Below, piece by piece: positions 9,469 through 17,592 of a DNA stretch of 55,712 bases. Made by a program: the position numbers and the translations under genes. This stretch comes from an uncultured Opitutales bacterium. GTDB taxonomy: Bacteria; Verrucomicrobiota; Verrucomicrobiia; Opitutales; Seribacteraceae. The notes under the pieces are model-generated. The model ran no database searches and was not told where the DNA came from. It was given only the letters and a program-made list of their open reading frames with translations. Location: positions 1-55,712 of the forward strand of contig CAJQSI010000032.1 in the NCBI GenBank assembly GCA_905612515.1, written 5' to 3'. Every line of letters starts with the position of its first letter. Positions within the stretch are counted from its first letter, which is position 1.

Positions 9469-9526
9469 TCGGACGACGCTTTACCCCGTTCTCCGGTAGA
9501 AAGCTTAGGGTGATTACAAAATAATA

Positions 9527-9544
9527 GGATTATTATAATAGTCC
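9527..9544. promoter_or_regulatory. AT-rich near-palindrome in the gap before the SHD1 gene
   Basis: The sequence GGATTATTATAATAGTCC is an 18-base near-perfect palindrome (one mismatched pair). It sits in a 177-base, AT-rich gap between the diheme gene end and the ATG at 9646. It could be an operator or a weak hairpin. No run of T follows that would make a clear terminator. Functional assignment is inference. Confidence 0.3.
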
Positions 9545-9645
9545 TTATCCATTTTTTTTGCTAAAAACATTTCTGTTGGCCAAGCAAAGTTCGGCAAAAA
9601 TGAATAATAATACAATCAGCGCGTAGAGTATGCTCTTAGAATAAT

Positions 9646-11586
9646 ATGCGAGCACCCTTCTTTTGCTTCCGATCTTTTTTACATCTTGCTGTCCTTCTTT
9701 GTTGCGCGGGATTGTTGTCGGCGCAGCAACAGTACAGAACTTGGACTAGTGCGAATGGAGCTAAACTGCAGGCCCGAATGCTTGGGTTTGATGGTGAAAA
9801 GGTTACCATAGAACGAAGTGACCAGCAGAAGTTTGTTTTCCCGCTGAACTTGTTGTCCTCCCCCGACCAAGCTTATGTAAGACAGGCGACAGGTCGTTTG
9901 ACTCGGCCGAGTACGCCTGTTTCGCCCCGTGCCGGCAACGGAGCAAGCCTGCCGATCTGGAGCCCGGCAGTTCGCGATGCGTGGTGGCAGCGATATTCGA
10001 CCCCGGAGGCATGGGAGGAACAAGCTCCGATAATCTTGAAGGAACTTCAGACCATATGGGGTAATCGGCAGGAACGTTCCGCCCGCGAGGGTCGAGACTT
10101 CTTCACTTGGTTTAGCCATTGGCGCTGGCTAAGCATTTTTTCCAAGAGCCGACTGTTGCAAGCTGATTCCAATGTCCATACCACCTTCGTTTCCATAGGC
10201 AAAAACGAGTCGGTTCGAGATGTTTTTCTCAAGGCCATACACCCTGCCGACAACCAGCCGAAAGCTCTTGAGATTTTCCTGTCCATTGGGGCTGAACATC
10301 CCGCTCTTATTGGACGTTATACGGCCTTGGCATCGGCTTATGCGGTTGTTTTCGATCAGCCATTTCCTCGTAATTGGCCTCATCACCAAGTCCCCGATAA
10401 GGATGTCCCGGTTGATTCGGCGAAGGTGTCCTCTCGTTTTGCCGAATTTGTTGCCGCCGCCCAATCGCGCAAGCTGGAATACGATCCTGCCAAGCTTCCG
10501 GTTTCCGAATTGAAGTTCGTTGTAGACCACTTGCTTCCCAAGAGCGAACTGGAGTGGGCTCGCCTGAACGTAAAGCTACGGCGTTCCACCTTCGATAAGG
10601 CTTTCAAGTCGATTCAGTATGATAAGCCTCGCCTATCTGCGGGCGTGTTTAGTTGGCCTAACGGTCCCTACACGCTTGCTTCCATTAGTGAACGGGGAGG
10701 CATTTGCGTAGACCAAGCCTATTTCAGTTCCATGAGCGGCAAGGCCAAGGGTATTCCCACGTTGACTTTCGTAGGGCAGGGTAGTGGTGGTGGTCACGCT
10801 TGGTTCGGCTTCCTCAAGGGGCCCGGACGTTGGGAAACCGATTGTGGCCGTTATGAAAACCAGAACTACCCGGTAGGCAATGCAATCGATCCCCAGTTGT
10901 GGGAAAAAATAACGGACGACGAGTTGGGAGCCCTCGCTCGAGGGGAGAAAAACCTTACTGGTTTTAGAGGGAAGTCGGTCGATTACTTCGAATGGGCCTT
11001 GGCCAATCCCGATCAACCGTTTTTTCGTGAATCCCTTCAGCGCGCTCGTACCCTTCACCCCGGTTTTGTCGATGTATGGACTTTGGAAGCGGAATGGGTG
11101 GAGGACCATATCAAGGATCCTCGCGAATTACGTAACTTCTGGGATGCGTGGGTAAAGGCTTTTGGGAATACCGTGGACTTGAAGATCGAGGGTCAGAAAA
11201 AACTGGCTGATGCCTATGACGCAATGGGCAATCCGCGACAGGCGGCAAAAATTCGTACTTTGATTGTGAGCCAGAATCGGGGCAAGCGTTTCGACCTCGC
11301 CATTCAGGCTGCATCCGAACAGCTTATGAAACTGGTAGAGGCTAAGGATTGGACAGGAGCTGAGAAACAGTACGAGCGTTTTGTTCGCGACTTTGAAAAA
11401 ACCGCTGGCGGCGAACTCTTCTATAAGCTCGTTCGGCCATATGTCGAAACCCTCGCAGGAGAGAGGCAGAGAGACCAAGCTCGTAACGCCATAGACTATC
11501 TTAAAAAACGAGATGTGCTGGATCTCGGCCCCAACAGTATCATTGGCCGAGAAATGAAAAAGCTGGAAGCCAAGCTCGGCGGGTAG
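9646..11586 (+). CDS. SHD1-domain protein with a transglutaminase-like region
   Basis: The 646-aa product has a signal peptide ending near LLSAQQ (residue ~26). Residues ~29-80 match the SHD1 domain often found in this phylum (RTWTSANGAKLQARMLGFDG, then FPLNLLSSPDQAYV). The central part resembles a papain/transglutaminase-like fold, with GGICVDQA (Cys354), GGGHAWFGF (His384) and ETDCGRY (Asp399) in the right order for a Cys-His-Asp triad. The C-terminal ~200 residues are helical and TPR-like. It is probably an envelope protein acting on peptides or protein crosslinks, but activity is not shown. The gene is monocistronic by context: a 177-base gap before it and a convergent gene 54 bases after. 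Confidence 0.7.
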   Translation: MRAPFFCFRSFLHLAVLLCCAGLLSAQQQYRTWTSANGAKLQARMLGFDGEKVTIERSDQQKFVFPLNLLSSPDQAYVRQATGRLTRPSTPVSPRAGNGASLPIWSPAVRDAWWQRYSTPEAWEEQAPIILKELQTIWGNRQERSAREGRDFFTWFSHWRWLSIFSKSRLLQADSNVHTTFVSIGKNESVRDVFLKAIHPADNQPKALEIFLSIGAEHPALIGRYTALASAYAVVFDQPFPRNWPHHQVPDKDVPVDSAKVSSRFAEFVAAAQSRKLEYDPAKLPVSELKFVVDHLLPKSELEWARLNVKLRRSTFDKAFKSIQYDKPRLSAGVFSWPNGPYTLASISERGGICVDQAYFSSMSGKAKGIPTLTFVGQGSGGGHAWFGFLKGPGRWETDCGRYENQNYPVGNAIDPQLWEKITDDELGALARGEKNLTGFRGKSVDYFEWALANPDQPFFRESLQRARTLHPGFVDVWTLEAEWVEDHIKDPRELRNFWDAWVKAFGNTVDLKIEGQKKLADAYDAMGNPRQAAKIRTLIVSQNRGKRFDLAIQAASEQLMKLVEAKDWTGAEKQYERFVRDFEKTAGGELFYKLVRPYVETLAGERQRDQARNAIDYLKKRDVLDLGPNSIIGREMKKLEAKLGG

Positions 11587-11640
11587 TTCTTGCTAGGTAA
11601 GCTCCCTGAGATTTTCAGAAAGCTACGCAATGCGACTGTT

Positions 11641-14544
11641 TTACTTCGGCAAAGATTCGAGGTATTTCTTGAAAAGGGAATCGCTCTTGGCCTGCTGAGC
11701 TGTAACTTGAACTTTAAACGTGTCCAGCACGCCGGTCGTTTCGCCGAGCTTAGTTTCTGTTTGTTTGCTGACCTTAAGTTTCTCCTCGACCACCTTGGGT
11801 GCATCTTGGCTAAGTTTTCGAGTCTGATTCAAATCGGCTTCGGCTTTGGTTGCGGCGTTTTGGGCTCCCTTGAGTTTGCTTTCTTGTGCGGTAATTGCCG
11901 AATTGGAATTGGTGAGGTCTTTACGAAGCAGGGCGAGGGTTTCGCCGAACTTTGCATTGGCTGCTGCGAGTTCCGCATTAGCGGCTTCAGCGGCGGCTTT
12001 TGCCTTTGTGGCGGTAGCGAGGGTTTGCACCTGATTTAGGAAACCTTCTTTTTCGGTGGAGTCTTTTCGGGCTTTTTCAAGATTATTGGTTTCGATTGCC
12101 ATGGCCGATTGTTGCTTTGCCAAGGTTTGTTCCTTGGCCTTGATCTTGACGGGAACTTGGATCAGAGCCTTTCGGGCTGCCTCCAGAGCTGCAAGCGCGG
12201 CGTCGTGAAGAGCCTTGGCCTCTGCTGCGATGGCAGCTAAGTCGCTGAGCTCGTTTTGAAGATCGTCGAGTTTACCAAGTTCAAGATGCCGTTCGACGTT
12301 TATGGTTTCGGCCTGCCACTTGGCTGTCGATCTGACTGCGGTAGCAAGAACGGCTTCCGCATCTCGCAGGTTTTGGGCCGGGGCCTTCTCGGCTTCCGTT
12401 GCCGTCACCTGTTCCTTGGTTTGTTGAGCTAAGGCTGAATTGGCTGTGTTGTTGGCTGCGAGCTTGGCGGTTCGATCGGCTGTCGCGGCCTTTATTGCCG
12501 AGTCTTTTTCGCTGCGAGTTTTTTCATGGGCGGCAAGAGCCGTTTCAGCAGCCTTAAAGGCGTTTTCGGCGGCAGTGAGAGCCGATGCGTGAGCGGTGGC
12601 CTGTTTGGAGAAGGTTTCGGCATTGGCCAAGTGGCCGGCAGTTTTATCCCGAGCTTGGACGAATGCGTTATCCATCGCCGCCAGAGCTTGCTCTTGCTTT
12701 GCCACTGCGTCCTTTAGGCCAATGTCTTCGGGGATGCCCGCGAGGGCTTCCTTGGCCTTCCGATGGGTTTCTCGAAGAAGGCTGACTTGCTCGGAACGAA
12801 AATTGCTTCTCTTGCCCCAGTCGTCGCCTTGAGTCTTGTGGGCCTTTTGAGCGGATTGAGCATCTGCGAGTTGCTTGGCGGTTTTGTCCCGAGCGACTTG
12901 TCGGGTATTCTTGACCGTTTTGGCTTTATCGCGAGCAGCAGTGGCTTGAGCCAAGGCAGCTTTCGCGGCGGCTAGTGCGGTGTCTGTTGCTTTATGAGCG
13001 GCTGCGGCATTAGCAGCAGTCTTCTTCGCCTCAGCTAACTTTGTATTGGCGGTGGCCAGAGCTTGGGCAAGGGGAGCGTGCTTGGCCTTGGCGTTGGCGG
13101 CAGCGGATTTGCGATCATCTACTAATTTTTGCGCGGAGGAGATACGTGAGGCAATCGTGGGAGGACTGGCGGAGAGGTCGCCTTGTTTTTTTCCGTCTGC
13201 TGCGTTCCAGACGGAAACGGCACCGGTCCAGTCTCCGGCAATGATGCGCGATCCATCATGGGAATAGCGGGCTTCCATGACCATTTCGGGAAAGCCGGAG
13301 ATGGTCCGAATGGCAGCGCCGCTTGGGTTCCAGAGTTTTACGGTCTTGTCTCGACCGGCAGTGACTAGGTTTCCTTTCTTGTCGAAGTCGACGGATAGGG
13401 ATCCTCCTCCATGAGCCGTCCAAGTACCGACTTGTTTGCCGTTGAACATTTCCCAAGTGCGAATACTTCCTTCCTCCGAAGCCGATGCCAGTAGGTTCGA
13501 GTCGGCTCGCCAAGAGAGTCCGGAAATGGCTTTTTTGTGACCAGCCAGAGTATAGAAGAGATTGCCGCTTTGGGCTTCCCATACGTGTAGTCCGCCATTC
13601 CGGTCTCCCGTTGCGAGGAGCACCCCGTCAGGACTGAAGGACAAGGCAGTTACCCATTCGGAGTGCTTCTTTAGGTTGTGAAGAATTTCGCCGGTGGCCA
13701 AATCGTAGACCTTCACTCTTTTGGCGGGTCCGCCAAGGGCGATGAGCGATTGGTCAGCAGATACGTCTGAAGCGAGAATGGTGTCGTATTCCTCGCCCAT
13801 GGCGAGGAGGCGTTTCCCTGTTTTTACGTCCCATGCAACCATTCGCCCGGATTTTCCACCTTGCCCTCCCCCGGCGAGCAATAACAATCCGTTTCGGCTG
13901 AATACGAGGGACTCGACGAAACCTTCGGGGTAGGGGAGAATGCCCAGCATCTCTCGTGAGTCACTGTGGTATAGGATGACTTGCTTTTGTCCGGAAAGGG
14001 CGACGAGAGGCGACCACGGGTTGGATGCCATAGCCGAAATTGCCGCGGGACGAGGGGTGGGCACGGCGGGCTCAAGAGAAAGGTGTAGGGGCATGGGGGG
14101 AGGCCCCTTCGGTTTTCCGGTGGGTACTTCGCCGAGTGCAAGATTGAGCGTAGATTTCTTACTCTTGATAGCTTTTCCGGTAGCCGTGGGCAAGAGACCG
14201 AGGTCGATCCACTTTTTGATGGTGTCAATTTGTGGTTGCGGTAGCTTCTCCTTCTCGCGGGGCATGTATGGTTTTTCCAAACGAGCCACGAGTTTGTAAA
14301 GATAGCTGTTTGCTCCGTCACCGGGCAACACGGAATCGCCACTACTTCCACCCGACAAAATGCCAGGCATGCTGGTTAGGTCTAGGCCGCCCTTAGCTTT
14401 GTCGGGGTTGTGGCAGGAATTGCAGGACTGTTCGAAGAGAGGGTAGACGTCATCTTGAAAATTCGGTTTTTCAGGGGTGCCGTAAACTCCTTGAAAAAAA
14501 GCTGAAAAGGACAGGCTGACGGTAGCAAGAAATTTATAGTTCAT
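11641..14544 (-). CDS. Planctomycete-type cytochrome c / WD40 protein with long Ala-rich coiled coil
   Basis: The 967-aa product has a signal peptide (1-22), then a planctomycete-type cytochrome c domain with heme site CNSCH (Cys41, Cys44, His45) and a probable distal ligand in EKPYMPRE. Residues ~165-455 form WD40 repeats (for example HSEWVTALSFSPDGVLLATG and LWNPSGAAIRTISG). Residues ~465-960 are almost entirely Ala/Lys/Glu-rich heptad sequence, a very long coiled coil. This suggests an elongated periplasmic scaffold tied to a redox domain. It is the last gene of a four-gene minus-strand cluster (DUF1501, TIG/PPC, DUF1549/1553, this gene). The coiled-coil part is repetitive and produces many spurious open frames on the other strand. 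Confidence 0.85.
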   Translation of the reverse strand: MNYKFLATVSLSFSAFFQGVYGTPEKPNFQDDVYPLFEQSCNSCHNPDKAKGGLDLTSMPGILSGGSSGDSVLPGDGANSYLYKLVARLEKPYMPREKEKLPQPQIDTIKKWIDLGLLPTATGKAIKSKKSTLNLALGEVPTGKPKGPPPMPLHLSLEPAVPTPRPAAISAMASNPWSPLVALSGQKQVILYHSDSREMLGILPYPEGFVESLVFSRNGLLLLAGGGQGGKSGRMVAWDVKTGKRLLAMGEEYDTILASDVSADQSLIALGGPAKRVKVYDLATGEILHNLKKHSEWVTALSFSPDGVLLATGDRNGGLHVWEAQSGNLFYTLAGHKKAISGLSWRADSNLLASASEEGSIRTWEMFNGKQVGTWTAHGGGSLSVDFDKKGNLVTAGRDKTVKLWNPSGAAIRTISGFPEMVMEARYSHDGSRIIAGDWTGAVSVWNAADGKKQGDLSASPPTIASRISSAQKLVDDRKSAAANAKAKHAPLAQALATANTKLAEAKKTAANAAAAHKATDTALAAAKAALAQATAARDKAKTVKNTRQVARDKTAKQLADAQSAQKAHKTQGDDWGKRSNFRSEQVSLLRETHRKAKEALAGIPEDIGLKDAVAKQEQALAAMDNAFVQARDKTAGHLANAETFSKQATAHASALTAAENAFKAAETALAAHEKTRSEKDSAIKAATADRTAKLAANNTANSALAQQTKEQVTATEAEKAPAQNLRDAEAVLATAVRSTAKWQAETINVERHLELGKLDDLQNELSDLAAIAAEAKALHDAALAALEAARKALIQVPVKIKAKEQTLAKQQSAMAIETNNLEKARKDSTEKEGFLNQVQTLATATKAKAAAEAANAELAAANAKFGETLALLRKDLTNSNSAITAQESKLKGAQNAATKAEADLNQTRKLSQDAPKVVEEKLKVSKQTETKLGETTGVLDTFKVQVTAQQAKSDSLFKKYLESLPK

Positions 14545-14623
14545 TCCTAAAGACTTTAAATTTGACGAGTTCTTTTAAGCGGCTTCTTTCCAAGCCCGAA
14601 ATGTTAACGCTAAAGCCCAAAGA

Positions 14624-17572
14624 CTAATGATTGAAGATGAATTCCTTCGAATTGAGCAGAGCCCAAAAAGCGTCTTCTAGGGCTGATTTCTTATCTTCGT
14701 CCCCGTTGATCGCTGCCAGCAAATTGGCGCTTTCCGATTCTCTAGGCATTCGGGAGAGACAGCGAACATAAAGATCCTCAAGTATTTCTTTTGGATTCGT
14801 TCCCTTGTCCATCATCGTCTTCACGATGTTCCCCTGTACGATTCGTTTATTGCTGACATCGCCATTCAGGAGGTGAAGAGCTTGTGAAAGGTTCGGTTCC
14901 ATCTTCACTTCGCAGGAACAGACGGTTTCGCGGGTTGCCCGACCGAAGGTGGTCAGGAAGTAATTGGAGACGCGTCCATCGGCAATTTGCACGGCCCGGG
15001 CGCCAAGGGGAAGTCCTTGAAACTTGTTCTTGGTGTTGGTGACTTCCGAGATTGCGTCCAAAAGGATTTCTGCACGCATGCGCCGCAGCTTTGCTCGAGC
15101 GAAATTGCGGGTGTCGCCTTCATTCGTCTCGTTCGATTGTGAAGACAGTTGGTAGGTTCGAGAATTACAGACGTCCCGTACAAGTTTCTTGAAATCGTAA
15201 TTGTATTCAGTGAAACGTCTTGAAAGTTCATCGAGTAGTTCGGGATTGGATGCAGGATTTGTCACTCGAACGTCATCGACCGGATCAATGATGCCTTGTC
15301 CGAAGAAGTGAGCCCAAACTAGGTTTGCGAGATTGCGCGCAAAAAAGGGATTTTCCGGTGAGGCGATCCACTCGGAAAGGATAATGCGTCGGTCTTGTCC
15401 GGACTTGATCACCGGAGTTTCTCCTCCAAGGAACTTGGGAGGCATCGGTTTCTTAAGCACGGGGTGGTTTGTTTCCCCGCTTCTACGATTGTAAATTATG
15501 GACTCTCGAGGGTCGGCTGCTCTTTTGCGGCCTACTTGAGAAAAGAAAGAGGCGAAAGAGTAATAATCGTTTTGAGTCCATCGGTCGAAAGGATGGTTGT
15601 GACATTGAGCGCACTGGAGGCGCATGCCCATGAAGACTTGAGCCACGTTTTCGGTCAACTTCAAGGGGTCGCGCTCTACTTGGTAGAAATTTGTCGAAGG
15701 GTTTACAAAAGTACCACCTGTGGATGATAAGAGTTCCCTGACGATTTTATCCATGGGGACGTTGTTCGCTATACGATCCTTGAGCCAATTGAAATAGAGT
15801 AGGGTCGATTTGTAGCTCATTCCGTTGTTGTCGTCCGTCCGAATCTGGAGCAATTCGGCAAACTTCATGACCCACATCTCAGTAAACTCTTTGCGTTCCA
15901 GAAACTCGTCCACCAACTTGGCTCTTTTATCCTTAGACTTGTCTGCCATGAACTTCTTGTAAGTTTCGGTAGATGGCAAGCTACCCGTAACGTCTAGTGA
16001 AACGCGTCGAAGAAACACTTCGTCCGAGCATAACTCGGAAGGTCCTATGCGAAGCTTGTGCAATTTGTCGTGAACCAGTTTGTCAATGTAGTTGTTTTCC
16101 GCCAGTTTCGGGCGTTCGTATTTCAGGTTGTCCGGAATGACTACGAATTGGGCCCCCACGGTGAATACGTTGAAGCGCGCGGTAATGAAAGCCTCTCCTC
16201 GTTTCCCTGCCGTTACCAAGCCATGTTCGTCGATGGCGGCTGATAATTCATTGTTCGATTGAAAGACCGTGAGGGGAGTGATGTCACGGTCGGTGCCATC
16301 GGAGTAACGAGCAATGACGGTCATTCTCTGAGTGGCTCCTGCACCTTCCATCAATGCGTTGTTGGGAAGAATCTCAACGCTTATGGGCTTGGCGATGTCC
16401 TTTGGGTCGTTTGGTGACCCGTCTCGAAGCCACTGAACCAAGGTCAGCCAGTTTTCGCTTTCCTTTTCGAAGAGTTTTCCGCCCGTGTGTGGGACGGCCT
16501 CAATAGGTTTTTCCACCAGCATGCTGGCCTCGGGTATGGCAAGGTTTACACGTCGTGTGCCCAACTCGCGTGTAATCCTATAATGATCGCCCTCGGGGTC
16601 ATAGCCGAATAGGGAAAGCATAAATCCATCCTGGCCTCGTGCTGAACCGTGACAGGATCCGGTGTTGCATCCGGCTCGCATGAAGACCGGCATTACATCC
16701 AACCTGAAGCTTACAGGACGGGGAGCGCTCGCTCCCTTGACTCGGAGGGGAACTTCAATTTTCTTGCCGCGGTGCGTGACGATTAGGGTGCCATTGCCGT
16801 CGGCCAGCGGCTTTAGCGTTTGCTCGGAGAGAGAGGCTACCTTGGGTCCACTCAGGGTGAAGGAGGATTCCGCAGTTACGTCACGGGTTACGTCGTCGGC
16901 GTACTTGGCGACTACCACGACCTTGTGGAAGTCTTTCTTTGTCTCCAAGTTGACTTGCGGAGGATAGACGGCCAGTTCGACGATAGGCTTCTTTGCTGCG
17001 GCTTGGCGCGTGAGGAGCTGTTGGGGCGTTAGGGAAGAAAGTGTGACTCCATCAGTCCAGTTTGCTCCGGTTTTGATCCAGCGATTCAGAATTTCCTTTT
17101 CGGCCGAGGTGAGGTGCGGTGATTTAGGTGGCATCACGTCTTCGTCGGCGTCGGGCAGGTTGATCCGCTCAAGGAGAAGACTTTTGGGTGTGTCGCCTGC
17201 AACAAGGGCAGCGCCGGAATCTCCACCTTTCTTGGCGTGGGCGATGGAATCGAGTCGTAATTCGCCCTTCTGTTTCTCAGGACCATGACAACGAACGCAA
17301 GATACTTCCAGAATGCCGCGGACTTCCTTGTGGAAATCGGGTGCGACCGGTGGGGGTGGAGGAGGCTGAGCTACAACTACGGGTGGTTTGGGCGTAGGTG
17401 TCGGAGCCGCAACTGGTTTAGGCTGTTCTTTCGCAGGGGATGGCTTGGTGGCGGGAGATGTAGTTTTTTTAGAGACCTCGGCTGCCGGCTTAGATGCAAC
17501 CACTGCTTTGGTGCCGTCTTCGGCGTGAAGTTGGCCCGCGAGGAAGAAAAGAGCGAAAAAAGCGTGCTTCAT
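14624..17572 (-). CDS. DUF1549/DUF1553 protein with planctomycete cytochrome c and Ig-like domain
   Basis: The 982-aa secreted product has a signal peptide (1-17) and a Pro/Lys/Thr-rich linker (~20-78). The cytochrome c domain has CVRCH (Cys92, Cys95, His96). A BIG2-like Ig region lies around residues 200-290 and again ~400-485. The PSCyt2 domain (DUF1549) contains LQCAQCHNHPFDRWTQ, and PSD1 (DUF1553) forms the C-terminal part (NPFFARNLANLVWAHFFGQG, RTYQLSSQSNETN). Another CNTGSCH site lies near residue 310, so several hemes may bind. This architecture is a hallmark of Planctomycetota and Verrucomicrobiota; its reaction is not established, though a role in polysaccharide degradation or electron transfer has been suggested. 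It is 20 bases downstream of the TIG/PPC gene. Confidence 0.9.
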   Translation of the reverse strand: MKHAFFALFFLAGQLHAEDGTKAVVASKPAAEVSKKTTSPATKPSPAKEQPKPVAAPTPTPKPPVVVAQPPPPPPVAPDFHKEVRGILEVSCVRCHGPEKQKGELRLDSIAHAKKGGDSGAALVAGDTPKSLLLERINLPDADEDVMPPKSPHLTSAEKEILNRWIKTGANWTDGVTLSSLTPQQLLTRQAAAKKPIVELAVYPPQVNLETKKDFHKVVVVAKYADDVTRDVTAESSFTLSGPKVASLSEQTLKPLADGNGTLIVTHRGKKIEVPLRVKGASAPRPVSFRLDVMPVFMRAGCNTGSCHGSARGQDGFMLSLFGYDPEGDHYRITRELGTRRVNLAIPEASMLVEKPIEAVPHTGGKLFEKESENWLTLVQWLRDGSPNDPKDIAKPISVEILPNNALMEGAGATQRMTVIARYSDGTDRDITPLTVFQSNNELSAAIDEHGLVTAGKRGEAFITARFNVFTVGAQFVVIPDNLKYERPKLAENNYIDKLVHDKLHKLRIGPSELCSDEVFLRRVSLDVTGSLPSTETYKKFMADKSKDKRAKLVDEFLERKEFTEMWVMKFAELLQIRTDDNNGMSYKSTLLYFNWLKDRIANNVPMDKIVRELLSSTGGTFVNPSTNFYQVERDPLKLTENVAQVFMGMRLQCAQCHNHPFDRWTQNDYYSFASFFSQVGRKRAADPRESIIYNRRSGETNHPVLKKPMPPKFLGGETPVIKSGQDRRIILSEWIASPENPFFARNLANLVWAHFFGQGIIDPVDDVRVTNPASNPELLDELSRRFTEYNYDFKKLVRDVCNSRTYQLSSQSNETNEGDTRNFARAKLRRMRAEILLDAISEVTNTKNKFQGLPLGARAVQIADGRVSNYFLTTFGRATRETVCSCEVKMEPNLSQALHLLNGDVSNKRIVQGNIVKTMMDKGTNPKEILEDLYVRCLSRMPRESESANLLAAINGDEDKKSALEDAFWALLNSKEFIFNH

Positions 17573-17592
17573 AAAAGTTTTTCCCGGGGGCC

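Noticed and set aside
13824-14351. 175-codon frame inside the WD40 cytochrome gene
   Set aside because: It overlaps the heme and propeller coding; Pro/Ser-rich shadow.
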